A stretch of DNA of 64,000 bases from Gephyromycinifex aptenodytis (lineage in GTDB: Bacteria; Actinomycetota; Actinomycetes; Actinomycetales; Dermatophilaceae), in NCBI RefSeq assembly GCF_012277275.1, contig NZ_CP051155.1, positions 248,001-312,000 on the forward strand, read 5' to 3'. Positions within the stretch are counted from its first letter, which is position 1, and each line of letters opens with the position of its first letter. Position numbers and translations under genes: made by a program. A model generated the notes under the pieces. That model was not told the origin of the DNA and ran no database searches. It saw only the letters and a list, made by a program, of their open reading frames with translations. Shown here piece after piece: positions 10,228 to 18,861 of the stretch.

Positions 10228-11463
10228 TCAGGCCTCCTTCGTGGTAGCAGCGCCGGGACCCGGCACGTAGTCGGGGTGGTGCGGGTTCTCCCAGATCACT
10301 GCTGCACCCATGCCGATGCCGATGCACATCGCGGCCATGCCGTAGCGCACGTCCGGATTCTGCTCGAACTGGCGCGCCAGGTTGTTGAACAGGCGCACAC
10401 CGGAGGAGGCCAGCGGGTGTCCGACGGCGATAGCTCCGCCGTAGGGGTTGACATTGGGGGAGTCGTCGGGGATGCCGAAGTGGTCCAAGAAGGCGAGCAC
10501 CTGGACGGCGAACGCTTCGTTGAGCTCGAACAAGCCGATGTCCTCGATGGACAGCCCGCTCAGTCGCAGCGCCTTCTCTGCCGCCGGGACCGGTCCGTAA
10601 CCCATGACCTCGGGTTCGCACCCGATGAAGGCGTAACCGACCAGGCGCATCTTGGTCTGCAGCCCCAGATCCGCGGCCGCCTGCTCGGAGGCCAGGATGC
10701 ACGCGGTGGCGCCGTCGTTGAGTCCGGCGCTGTTACCGGCGGTCACCCGCCCGTGCGGACGGAACGGCGTCTTCAGGGCGGCCAAAGCCTCCATCGTCAC
10801 GCCCGGGCGGGGCGGCTCGTCCTTGGTAGCCAAGCCCCAACCCAGTTCGGCGGTGCGAATGGCGACCGGAACGAGGTCGGGCTGGATGTCGCCACGCTCG
10901 TAAGCGGCGAACGTCTTCTCCTGCGATGCCTTGGCGAAGGCGTCGCAGCGCTCCTTGGTCAGCTGCGGGAAGCGGTCGTGCAGGTTCTCGGCCGTGTTCC
11001 CCATGGACAGCGCCTCGGGGTCGACGATCTTCTCGGAGATGATCCGCGGGTTGGGGTCGATGCCCTCACCCATCGGGTGGCGCCCCATGTGCTCCACGCC
11101 ACCGGCGATGGCGACGTCGATGGCGCCGAAGGCGATCGAGCCTGCCGCCGTTGTGGTGGCGGTAAGAGCGCCGGCGCACATGCGGTCGACCGAGTAACCC
11201 GGGGTGGTCTGGGGGAGCCCCGCGAGGAGGGCTGCCAATCGACCCAAGGTCAGGCCCTGGTCGCCGATCTGGGTGGTGGCAGCGATCGCCACCTCTTCGA
11301 TGCGCTCCGGCGGAAGATCGGGGTTGCGGCGGAGGAGTTCTCGGATACAGGCGACGACGAGGTCGTCTGCCCGAGTCTGGGCGTAAAGGCCCTTATCTGA
11401 CGCCTTGCCGAACGGGGTACGGACCCCGTCGACGAAGACGACTTCCTGGCGGGCTGGGGACAC
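10228..11463 (-). CDS. fadA: Acetyl-CoA C-acyltransferase (3-ketoacyl-CoA thiolase)
   Basis: The beta subunit of the fatty acid oxidation complex; it cleaves 3-ketoacyl-CoA to acetyl-CoA and a shortened acyl-CoA. The 411-residue length is normal for thiolases. Catalytic features: nucleophilic Cys in VDRMCAGALTA (about C96), His in GGAIAVGHPLASSG, and the second Cys in AAMCIGIGMGAAVIWE, which is the standard CxG signature. The N-terminus VVFVDGVRTPFGK is typical, which supports the ATG at 11463. First gene of the fadA-fadB operon; its promoter should lie in the 291-bp gap upstream (11464-11754), where I saw no clear operator. Confidence 0.95.
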   Translation of the reverse strand: MSPARQEVVFVDGVRTPFGKASDKGLYAQTRADDLVVACIRELLRRNPDLPPERIEEVAIAATTQIGDQGLTLGRLAALLAGLPQTTPGYSVDRMCAGALTATTTAAGSIAFGAIDVAIAGGVEHMGRHPMGEGIDPNPRIISEKIVDPEALSMGNTAENLHDRFPQLTKERCDAFAKASQEKTFAAYERGDIQPDLVPVAIRTAELGWGLATKDEPPRPGVTMEALAALKTPFRPHGRVTAGNSAGLNDGATACILASEQAAADLGLQTKMRLVGYAFIGCEPEVMGYGPVPAAEKALRLSGLSIEDIGLFELNEAFAVQVLAFLDHFGIPDDSPNVNPYGGAIAVGHPLASSGVRLFNNLARQFEQNPDVRYGMAAMCIGIGMGAAVIWENPHHPDYVPGPGAATTKEA

Positions 11464-11754
11464 GGACGGCCTCCCTGGTTGAGCGGCATGCGGTCATGCC
11501 TGAAGTCGGTGATGCCGGGATATTACTGACCGGTACGCCCTATTGTCGCCCACCCAGCCACCGGATGGACGCCTCGATTCGCTCGATTCTGTGATGAAAA
11601 ACAAGTAGCGCCCACGGCTGCCCGACCGTCACCGGCGTGCAGAAGGCCTAGGTTTGACAGCCGTGTTCTCGGCTGCGGGCGCCCGGGCGGGGCGGCTCGG
11701 GTCCCGCTCCTCGGTTGTGAGGACCGGCCTGTCGGGGGCGGCTTTGGGCGCAGC

Positions 11755-13329
11755 TCAGGCGTGGTCGCGGCAAGCGCGGGCGATGATCGGAGCGGCGATG
11801 CCGCGCTGCCAGGCCCGGGCGCCGCCTGCTTGCAGAGCCGTGTCTATGACTGCTTCGTCGGTGCCCGGGGGATTCCAGAGCACGCGGCGCAGCAGATCGG
11901 GTGTGAGAAGGTTCTCCACCGGCACATGGCGGTCTTCGGCGAACTGCATGAGTTCGGCCCGAGCCTGGGTCAACCGGGCGGCCGCGATCGGGTCCCGATC
12001 TGCCCAGGCTCGTTGCGGCGGCGGCCCGTCGCTGGGCAGCGACGTCACCGGCAACTGCTCCTCGGGTAGTTCGGCAGCGCGCTGCACCGCGGCAAGCCAC
12101 TCCCGCTGATGACGGCGTACTGCCTTCTGGGTACTGACCTTGGTGAGCTGCTCCGGAGTGCTGGGCGTGGCCTGGCCGATCGCCAGCAGGGTCGCATCGG
12201 GCAGGATCCGCCCGGGGGAGATGTCGCGCTGTCGGGCGATGTCGTCGCGGGCGTACCAAAGCTCGCGGATCACGGCGATGGCGCGCCGCGAGCGCATCTT
12301 GTGCAGCCCGGAGGTGCGGCGCCACGGGTCCACTCGCACGGGCGGGCCGGAGAAGTGGGTGAGGGCGGCGAACTCTTCCAACGCCCACTCGAGTTTGCCC
12401 TGGCGGGCCAGGTCCTCGCGGGTGGCTTCCCGTAACTCGGCGAGCAGTTCCACGTCCAAGGTGGCGTACCTGAGCCAGGGTTCCGGCAGCGGCCGGGTCG
12501 ACCAGTCGACGGCCGAATGCTCCTTCGCCAAGGAGTATCCGAGGTAGTGCTCGATGACCGCGGCAAGTCCCACCCGGGGCAAACCGGCCAGGCGCGCACC
12601 CAGTTCAGTGTCGAACAGCGAATGCGGGACCATGCCGACTTCACGCAGGCAGGGCAGGTCTTGGGTGGCGGCGTGCAGAATCCACTCCACATCCGCGGTG
12701 GCCTCGCTGATAGGGGACAGATCCGGGCAGCCGACCGGGTCGATGAGCCAGGTGCCGGCGCCTTCGCGGCGCAGTTGGACCAGGTAGGCGCGCTGTCCGT
12801 AGCGGTAGCCGGAGGCGCGTTCGGCGTCCACGGCAAGCGGTCCGGTGCCGGCGCGAAGGGCCTGCGCCGCCGCCATCAGCGCATGTTCCTCCTGCACGAC
12901 CTCGGGCACCCCGTCACGAGGCGCTGTCAACGGGATGGCCGGGGGATTGGCTTCGGCTTCGGCCTCCCCTGCCCCCGCAACCGAATCGGGCTCTGCGCCG
13001 GTCTCGGACCCCTCGGGGACCCCTGGCGACTCGGGTGTCTCGGCCGCTTCTTCGGGTGCCGCTGCGTTGGGGGTCTCACCTGGGTGCCCGGTGGCGTCCG
13101 GCGCCGACGCTTGGGTAGGCAGGGCGCCAGGGCTGTGTTGTTGTTCGCGGTGCTGCCTCGGGGCGCGCGCTGCGGGCCCCGGCTCTGAGCTGCTGTCGTC
13201 GCCATCATGGTCAGGCGCGATGGCGCTCGGTTGCCTCTGGGCTGGTTGCGTCTGCACCGGCGCTGCGGCCCCGGTCGGCTCCGCCCCTGGGGGAGTCGGC
13301 ACGGCGAAGGGGTTGGTGAGGTAAGACAT
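11755..13329 (-). CDS. rnd: HRDC-domain ribonuclease D-like 3'-5' exonuclease with long disordered N-terminus
   Basis: A DEDD-family exoribonuclease trimming structured RNAs such as tRNA precursors. Residues 1 to about 140 are a Pro/Ala/Glu-rich, low-complexity tail not found in classical RNase D. The exonuclease domain starts about residue 150, with LAVDAERASG (D168, E170) as motif I, HAATQDLPCL as motif II and LRYATLDVELL as the Tyr-containing motif III (DEDDy type). An HRDC domain follows from about residue 340 (SRRAIAVIRELWYARDDIARQ). It is 10 bp downstream of the DUF3000 gene and likely co-transcribed. The order DUF3000 then RNase D next to hemE is common in actinobacteria. The start is the first ATG, in the sequence MSYLTNPFAV. 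Confidence 0.9.
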   Translation of the reverse strand: MSYLTNPFAVPTPPGAEPTGAAAPVQTQPAQRQPSAIAPDHDGDDSSSEPGPAARAPRQHREQQHSPGALPTQASAPDATGHPGETPNAAAPEEAAETPESPGVPEGSETGAEPDSVAGAGEAEAEANPPAIPLTAPRDGVPEVVQEEHALMAAAQALRAGTGPLAVDAERASGYRYGQRAYLVQLRREGAGTWLIDPVGCPDLSPISEATADVEWILHAATQDLPCLREVGMVPHSLFDTELGARLAGLPRVGLAAVIEHYLGYSLAKEHSAVDWSTRPLPEPWLRYATLDVELLAELREATREDLARQGKLEWALEEFAALTHFSGPPVRVDPWRRTSGLHKMRSRRAIAVIRELWYARDDIARQRDISPGRILPDATLLAIGQATPSTPEQLTKVSTQKAVRRHQREWLAAVQRAAELPEEQLPVTSLPSDGPPPQRAWADRDPIAAARLTQARAELMQFAEDRHVPVENLLTPDLLRRVLWNPPGTDEAVIDTALQAGGARAWQRGIAAPIIARACRDHA

Positions 13330-13339
13330 CGTCTCGAGC

Positions 13340-13939
13340 CTACCGGCGTGTGCTGGGCAGAGCGGTGACGCCCTCAGGTAAAGGGGGCAGGCCCGCGACG
13401 GTGCACATCAGATCCGTCCATACCCGTAGGTGTTCTGGCAGATCATCCCCATCCGGCGTCCAGGAGGCGCGAACCTCCATCTCGACCGAGGGCTCGGTAT
13501 CGCCCAGGGCGCCGAAGCTCTCCGAGACCACCCGGGTGACCGTGCCGCCGAGGGCATGGTGGGCGGCGCCGCTGCTGTGTAGGGAATCGGTGAGCCACGA
13601 CCAGCCGACCTCACCCAAAAGCGGATCCCCGGCCAACTCCGGCTCCAACACCGCACGGGTGAAGGAGACGATGCGCCAGGTACCCTCCCAGGCTTCGGGC
13701 GCCGACGGGTCGTGCAAGATGATGAACCGTCCCGAGGCCGGGGGCTCGGCATCCTCCTCGGCCAGTGTCGGTATGATTTCCGCGCTGAGCGCCGCACTGT
13801 GCGGAGCGATCCGCTGCGGCGCGGGTATCTCGGTGATGACGACTTCGGGGCGCAGCCGTACGCGGGCAAGCCCCGCCACGGCCTCGACAAATTCGATCGA
13901 GGTCCCTCGGTGCGCGCCGCGGCTGGTCACGTCCCGCAA
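13340..13939 (-). CDS. DUF3000 domain-containing protein
   Basis: This 199-residue cytosolic protein matches the DUF3000 family in size, features (SFTRAVLEPELAGDPLLGEVGWSWLTDSL, and EVRASWTPDGDDLPEHLRVWTDLMC) and genomic position, between hemE (divergent) and ribonuclease D (10 bp downstream, same strand). The function of the family is unknown. No catalytic motif, signal peptide or membrane span is visible. Only 62 bp separate it from hemE, so the two promoters must overlap. Confidence 0.85.
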   Translation of the reverse strand: MRDVTSRGAHRGTSIEFVEAVAGLARVRLRPEVVITEIPAPQRIAPHSAALSAEIIPTLAEEDAEPPASGRFIILHDPSAPEAWEGTWRIVSFTRAVLEPELAGDPLLGEVGWSWLTDSLHSSGAAHHALGGTVTRVVSESFGALGDTEPSVEMEVRASWTPDGDDLPEHLRVWTDLMCTVAGLPPLPEGVTALPSTRR

Positions 13940-14001
13940 TCTAAACGCCGCGGGCGCACTGGGTTAGCTCCCACGCCGGTAGCGCATGCGAAGATCAATC
14001 G

Positions 14002-15048
14002 GTGAGCAGCCTTGAGACGACGCCCGCGCCCGAGCGCAGCAGCCTGGTACGTGCCGCCCGAGGCGAGCAGGTCGCGACACCGCCGGTCTGGTTCATGCGG
14101 CAGGCCGGGCGGTCACTGCCGGAATATCGGCAGGTCCGTGAGGGCATCGCCATGCTCGATGCCTGCCGCCGCCCCGAGCTGGTGGCCGAGATCACCCTGC
14201 AGCCGGTGCGCCGTCACGGTGTGGACGCGGCCATCTTCTTCAGCGACATCGTGGTGCCGTTGGCGGCAGTCGGGGTCGACCTGGACATCACCCCGGGCAT
14301 CGGCCCGGTCGTTGCTGAGCCCTTCCGCTCCCGCGCCGACCTTGACCGGCTCCCGCTGTTGACTCCCGAGCATGTCCCGGACATCACCGAGGCCATTCAG
14401 TTGTTGGTGCGCGAGTTGGGCCCCACGCCACTCATCGGGTTCGCGGGCGCTCCGTTCACCCTGGCCAGTTACCTCGTCGAGGGCGGCCCGAGCCGCAACC
14501 ACGAACACACCAAAGCGCTCATGCACGGCGACCCGCAACTGTGGCACGACCTGTGCGAACGTCTCGCGGCGATCGCGGGGGCCTTCCTGCAGGTTCAGGT
14601 GGATGCCGGTGCCAGCGCTGTGCAGCTGTTCGACTCCTGGGTGGGGGCGCTGCCGCGGGTGGACTACGAGCGCTTCGTCATGCAGCACTCTGCCCAGGCA
14701 CTGGCCGCAGTGGCCGGTCGAGTGCCGCGCATCCACTTCGGAGTCGGCACCGGTGAACTTCTCGGTTCGATGGCCCAAGCCGGCACCGAGGTGATCGGCG
14801 TGGACTTCCGGGTGCCCTTGGAGGAGGCCGTGCAACGCACCGGGGGCAAGTTCGCCGTTCAAGGCAACCTCGACCCGGCGCTGTTGTTCGCGCCGTGGCC
14901 GGTCATCGAAGAAGCGGTGCGGGCCATTGTGAGCGCGGGACGCACCGCCCCCGGGCACATCTTCAACCTCGGTCACGGGGTGCCGCCCAACACCGACCCC
15001 GGCGTCCTTACCCGGGTGGTCGAACTGGTGCATTCGCTGGCCGAATAG
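14002..15048 (+). CDS. hemE: Uroporphyrinogen decarboxylase
   Basis: Removes four carboxyl groups from uroporphyrinogen III to give coproporphyrinogen III in heme synthesis. The start is GTG at 14002. The 348-residue protein carries the family signatures [15 protein letters not shown] near the N-terminus (the arginines bind substrate carboxylates), [15 protein letters not shown]-type (here [11 protein letters not shown]) with the conserved Asp, [17 protein letters not shown], and the C-terminal [15 protein letters not shown]. In most actinobacteria hemE is followed by hemY and hemQ; here an antiporter gene lies between hemE and hemQ. Confidence 0.96.
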   Translation: MSSLETTPAPERSSLVRAARGEQVATPPVWFMRQAGRSLPEYRQVREGIAMLDACRRPELVAEITLQPVRRHGVDAAIFFSDIVVPLAAVGVDLDITPGIGPVVAEPFRSRADLDRLPLLTPEHVPDITEAIQLLVRELGPTPLIGFAGAPFTLASYLVEGGPSRNHEHTKALMHGDPQLWHDLCERLAAIAGAFLQVQVDAGASAVQLFDSWVGALPRVDYERFVMQHSAQALAAVAGRVPRIHFGVGTGELLGSMAQAGTEVIGVDFRVPLEEAVQRTGGKFAVQGNLDPALLFAPWPVIEEAVRAIVSAGRTAPGHIFNLGHGVPPNTDPGVLTRVVELVHSLAE

Positions 15049-15149
15049 CCGCCGCCGCCAGGCGCAGGGCGGGGTGTAACACACCCGCTCACTTCAGCGG
15101 CGCTTCGCCCCCTGTGCTGCGCCAGCAGCGGGTTTGCGATTCTGCTGGG

Positions 15150-16466
15150 ATGGACGCCAATGCTCTCTACCTCGTGGTCGGGGTTGCCCTGCTGCTGGCA
15201 GTGGTGCTGCCGACGCTCCTGGAGAGAGTTGCTCTCTCGGCTCCGATGGTGCTCGTCGGCACCGGCCTGGCGGTCAGTTATCTGCCTGTCTTCGGCGGGG
15301 AATGGGTCTCGCCCTTGGCACATCCAGCCGTCACCGAACGGGCCGCAGAACTGTGCGTGATCGTGGCGCTGATGGGCGTCGGTCTGGCTATCGATCGTCC
15401 GCTGGCGGCGACCCGTGCCTCGCTGCGAGCGTGGCGTTCAACCTGGTCGTTGCTGCTCATCGCGATGCCGCTGTGCATCGCCTGCGTCGCTCTGCTGGGT
15501 TGGTGGGCGATGGGCATCACGCCAGCGGCTGCGCTGCTGTTGGGGGCCTCGCTGGCCCCGACCGACCCGGTGCTGGCCGCCGACGTGCAGGTCTCGGGTC
15601 CCACCGCGGCCCAGGACGAACCGATCGACGAGCAGGACGAGGTGCGTTTCGCGCTGACCTCAGAGGGGGGCCTGAACGACGCGCTGGCCTTCCCGTTCGT
15701 CTATGCCGCGATCTATCTCATCCAGAAGGGGCCAATCCAGCAGTGGTGGTTGGAATGGCTGTCCTGGGAGCTGTTCGGCAAGGTGCTGATCGGGCTGTTC
15801 ATCGGCTACATCAGCGGCTGGCTGATCGGGGCGCTGTCCTTCCGCAGTCGCAGTTCGGTGTTGCGGTTCGCCGAGCAGGGCGAACCGCTGGTGGCTCTGT
15901 CCGCCACCCTGGGGGTGTACGGACTGACCGAATTGATCGGGGGCTGGGGGTTCCTGGCCGTCTTCGTCGCGGCGCTGCGGCTTCGGGCGGTGGAACGCAA
16001 TAACCGCTACCACGCGGTCATGCACGAGATGGTCGAGCGGCTGGAGCGGCTCCTGACGTTGTTGCTGCTACTGATGCTTGGGCTGGCGCTGGGGGAGGGC
16101 CTCTTGGCCTACTTGCCGTGGCAGGGTGCCCTGGTGGGTCTGGCCCTCATCTTCATCATCCGGCCGGCGACCGCCTGGCTGGCCCTGGGGCGTCAGAGCA
16201 ACACCGATACCCAGGGGGACCAGTGCCTGGGTCCGCGCGAGCGGATCGTGACGGCGTTCTTCGGTGTGCGAGGGATCGGGTCGGTGTACTACCTCGCCTA
16301 CGCCCTTCAGCGCGCTGATTTTCCGCATGCGGAGGTGCTGTGGTCGGTGGTGGGTTTCACGATCCTGGTCTCGGTGATCGTGCACGGCATCAGCGCGACA
16401 CCGGTCATGCACTGGCTGGAACGGATCCGGGAACGCCCCGACGTTGAAGAGCCCGGCCGCATGTGA
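15150..16466 (+). CDS. Cation/proton antiporter (CPA1, NhaP type)
   Basis: An integral membrane protein of 438 residues with about 12 hydrophobic segments, starting at ATG 15150 (MDANALYLVVGVALLLAVVLP). It should exchange Na+ or K+ for H+ across the cytoplasmic membrane. Family motifs are visible: LLLGASLAPTDPVLAADVQ, in which the Thr-Asp-Pro belongs to the ion site, and LTSEGGLNDALAFPFVY, the (S/T)EGxND signature of CPA1 transporters, plus FFGVRGIGSVYYLAY near the C-terminus. Substrate ion not determinable. It sits where hemY is usually found, and its stop overlaps the 5' end of the hemQ region, so translation may be coupled. Confidence 0.9.
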   Translation: MDANALYLVVGVALLLAVVLPTLLERVALSAPMVLVGTGLAVSYLPVFGGEWVSPLAHPAVTERAAELCVIVALMGVGLAIDRPLAATRASLRAWRSTWSLLLIAMPLCIACVALLGWWAMGITPAAALLLGASLAPTDPVLAADVQVSGPTAAQDEPIDEQDEVRFALTSEGGLNDALAFPFVYAAIYLIQKGPIQQWWLEWLSWELFGKVLIGLFIGYISGWLIGALSFRSRSSVLRFAEQGEPLVALSATLGVYGLTELIGGWGFLAVFVAALRLRAVERNNRYHAVMHEMVERLERLLTLLLLLMLGLALGEGLLAYLPWQGALVGLALIFIIRPATAWLALGRQSNTDTQGDQCLGPRERIVTAFFGVRGIGSVYYLAYALQRADFPHAEVLWSVVGFTILVSVIVHGISATPVMHWLERIRERPDVEEPGRM

Positions 16467-16477
16467 ACAATGGGGAC

Positions 16478-17188
16478 ATGACGAGTCCGAGCCATGCCAG
16501 CCGTGTCCGCGCCATCAACGAATCGATCCGCTACGCGATGTGGTCGGTCTTCCAGGTGAGCACGCCGCTGCCCAAAGACGAGGCGCAGCGAGGCGAACTC
16601 GCCCAGGAACTCACGGACTTCCTGGCGGCACTTCCCGAGCAGGGCGTGGAAGTGCGAGGCCTCTACGACGTCGCGGGGCTGCGCGCTGACGCCGAATTGA
16701 TGATCTGGTGGCACTCCGAGCGCATCGAACAGGTTCAAAGCGCCTATCGGGGGCTGCGCCAGACCCGGTTGGGTGCCTACCTGCGCCCGGTGTGGTCGGT
16801 GGCCGCACTGCACCGGCCCGCCGAGTTCAACAAGGGGCACATCCCAGCCTTCATGAGCGGGGAAGAAGCGCGCGACTACGTGTGCGTGTACCCGTTCGTG
16901 CGTTCCTTCGACTGGTATGTCCTGCCCGAGGCCGAACGGCGCGACATGCTCGTCGAGCACGGCCAGATGGCCCGGCCTTACCAGGAGGTGCGCGCCAACA
17001 CGATCGCCAGCTTCGCCCTGAACGACTACGAGTGGGTGCTGGCCTTCGAATCCAATGAGCTCCACAAGATCGTGGACCTGATGCGCGAGTTGCGGGCCTC
17101 CAAGGCGCGTCTGCACGTGCGTGAAGAGACCCCCTTCTACACCGGCCCGCGCGTGGAACCGGCCGCGCTCATCGCCGGACTGCCGTGA
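16478..17188 (+). CDS. hemQ: Hydrogen peroxide-dependent heme synthase (coproheme decarboxylase, ChdC/HemQ)
   Basis: Converts iron-coproporphyrin to heme b, the last step of the coproporphyrin-dependent route used by Gram-positive bacteria. The protein is 236 residues from ATG 16478; a GTG at 16463 overlapping the antiporter stop is also possible. Family features: NESIRYAMWSVFQ at the N-terminus, the catalytic-Tyr stretch YPFVRSFDWYVLPE, the MLVEHGQMARPYQEVRANT segment containing the conserved His, and YEWVLAFESNELHKIVDLM. The fold is the dimeric ferredoxin-like chlorite-dismutase type. It is downstream of hemE with the antiporter between them and converges on msrB across a hairpin. Confidence 0.94.
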   Translation: MTSPSHASRVRAINESIRYAMWSVFQVSTPLPKDEAQRGELAQELTDFLAALPEQGVEVRGLYDVAGLRADAELMIWWHSERIEQVQSAYRGLRQTRLGAYLRPVWSVAALHRPAEFNKGHIPAFMSGEEARDYVCVYPFVRSFDWYVLPEAERRDMLVEHGQMARPYQEVRANTIASFALNDYEWVLAFESNELHKIVDLMRELRASKARLHVREETPFYTGPRVEPAALIAGLP

Positions 17189-17195
17189 TCCAGGC

Positions 17196-17231
17196 GTGCC
17201 CGGCGTACCGCTTCTGCGGGGCGCCGGGCAC
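17196..17231. terminator. Hairpin between convergent hemQ and msrB
   Basis: A perfect 10-bp stem (17196-17205 with 17222-17231, GC-rich) lies between the stops of hemQ and msrB. No T tract follows, so efficiency is uncertain; position makes a shared terminator likely. Confidence 0.6.
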
Positions 17232-17242
17232 GTTCGGGCTGC

Positions 17243-17659
17243 TTAGGACTTTTCGGTCAGGGTGAGGCAGACGGAGTTGATGCAATAGCGCTCGTCGGTG
17301 GGGGTGTCATAGCCCTCGCCTTCGAAGACGTGGCCGAGGTGAGAGCCGCAGGAGGCACACCGCACCTCGACACGCTTCATGCCCAGGGTGCGATCTTCGA
17401 TGTACTCCACGGCGTCGCCGGCGAGCGGGGCGTAAAAGCTGGGCCAACCGCAGTGCGACCCGAACTTCGTGTCGCTGCGGAACAGCTCAGCCCCGCAGGC
17501 CCGGCAGGAGTAGATGCCTTCGGTCGTGGTATCGGTGTACTCACCGACGAACGGGCGTTCGGTGCCGCCTTTGCGAAGTACCGCGTACTCCGCCGGGGAT
17601 AGCAGTTCCCGCCACTCTTCTTCGGTGCGCTGAACCGGATATGTGCGCTGCGATTCCAT
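17243..17659 (-). CDS. msrB: Peptide-methionine (R)-S-oxide reductase
   Basis: Repairs oxidised methionine (R-sulfoxide form) in proteins. The start is the ATG at 17659, giving 138 residues (MESQRTYPVQRTEEEW), the usual length; the frame is open further upstream but runs into the divergent polymerase gene. Two CxxC pairs that bind structural zinc are visible (SCRACG at about 51-56, and CASCG at about 101-105), followed by HLGHVFEGEG and the catalytic cysteine in RYCINSVCL (about C126). No signal peptide, so cytosolic. Convergent with hemQ, divergent from the polymerase at 17744. Confidence 0.96.
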   Translation of the reverse strand: MESQRTYPVQRTEEEWRELLSPAEYAVLRKGGTERPFVGEYTDTTTEGIYSCRACGAELFRSDTKFGSHCGWPSFYAPLAGDAVEYIEDRTLGMKRVEVRCASCGSHLGHVFEGEGYDTPTDERYCINSVCLTLTEKS

Positions 17660-17743
17660 GCCGGTGTCAACACCGATGCGCCCGCGATGGTTCCCAGCGT
17701 GCGCGGCCGAGCGCTGAAAACAGCTGAACCGTAGGCTGAGAAC

Positions 17744-18787
17744 ATGGCTACCGACGCGCTGATCCTCACGCTTCCTGGTCCTGAGGACGTGGCGCGCACA
17801 GTGCGCTTGAGCAGCCCCGACAAGGCGATCTGGCCCGCCCACGACGGCAACCCGGCGATCACCAAGAAAGACCTCGTGGATTATCTGCTTGCCGTCGCCG
17901 ACCCCTTTCTGGCAGCGGTGGGCGGGCGACCGGTGACCTTGCAGCGATTCCGGGGCGGGATCAGCGGCGAAGAGTTCTACAGCAAGAACCCGCCCAAAGG
18001 CACCCCGGAGTGGTTCCGAAGCGTCAGTTGCACCTACCCCTCGGGGCGACGCCACCCGCAATTGGTCATCGATGAGATCGCTTCGGCGGTGTGGGCGGTC
18101 CAGATGAGCACCGTGACCTTCCACCCGTGGCCGGTGCGCGCCGAAGCCCCTGACCTTGTCGACGAGGTGCGCATCGACCTCGACCCGCAACCGGAACGTT
18201 CCTTCGCCGATGTGGTGGAGGCGGCCGGTGTGCTGGGTGAGCTGATGCGCGAGCTGGGTCTGCAGCCGTGGCCCAAGACCAGCGGGAACCGGGGCGTGCA
18301 CGTCTACGCGCGCGTGCAACCCACCCACGAGTTCCTCGACGTGCGGCACGCCGTGATCGGCATCGCCCGCGAGCTCGAGCGCCGACTGCCGGACCTGGTA
18401 ACGACGCAGTGGTGGAAGGAGAACCGGGGCGAGAAGATCTTCGTGGACTTCAACCAGGCCAACCGGGACCGCACCATCGCCTCCGCCTACAGTCCCCGCC
18501 CGCTACCCGGCGCCCCGGTCTCGACCCCGCTGAGCTGGGAAGAATTGATAGGCGCCGATCCGGCCTCGTTCACCATCCGCACTGTGCCCGCCCTGCTGCG
18601 GGAGCGGGGTGATGCCTGGCGCGGGATGGATGAGGCCCCCGGACACATTGAGAAGGCGCTGCAGCTGTGGGAGGCCGATGTGCAGGCCGGTCTGCCGGAG
18701 CTGCCTTTCCCTCCCGAGTACCCGAAGATGCCGGGGGAGCCGCCGCGGGTGCAGCCCAGCAAAATGAACGCGAAGAACTGGGGATGA
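17744..18787 (+). CDS. LigD-type polymerase/primase domain protein (Prim-PolC-like)
   Basis: A stand-alone archaeo-eukaryotic-primase-type polymerase, 347 residues, like the polymerase domain of bacterial LigD. Such proteins insert nucleotides or ribonucleotides in gaps and at broken ends. Visible motifs: the metal-binding DxD in VRIDLDPQPE, the SGNRGVHVYARV loop with the conserved His, and FVDFNQANRDRTIASAYSPR. No nuclease or ligase domain is fused. A LigC-type ligase lies nearby on the other strand (19631-20692). In mycobacteria Prim-PolC and LigC genes are neighbours and work in excision-type gap repair, so the same role is likely. No Ku gene is in the window. Confidence 0.88.
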   Translation: MATDALILTLPGPEDVARTVRLSSPDKAIWPAHDGNPAITKKDLVDYLLAVADPFLAAVGGRPVTLQRFRGGISGEEFYSKNPPKGTPEWFRSVSCTYPSGRRHPQLVIDEIASAVWAVQMSTVTFHPWPVRAEAPDLVDEVRIDLDPQPERSFADVVEAAGVLGELMRELGLQPWPKTSGNRGVHVYARVQPTHEFLDVRHAVIGIARELERRLPDLVTTQWWKENRGEKIFVDFNQANRDRTIASAYSPRPLPGAPVSTPLSWEELIGADPASFTIRTVPALLRERGDAWRGMDEAPGHIEKALQLWEADVQAGLPELPFPPEYPKMPGEPPRVQPSKMNAKNWG

Positions 18788-18861
18788 TGGCGGCAGGCAG
18801 GTTCGTCCTGACTTGAGGACTAGGGTGATGCCAGCCACTGCCACCCCTCGATGGTGAGGAC

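Noticed and set aside
9094-11400. Long open frame on the plus strand across fadB and fadA
   Set aside because: Antisense shadow of two clearly coding genes; it crosses their boundary, has no ribosome-binding site and no recognisable domain.
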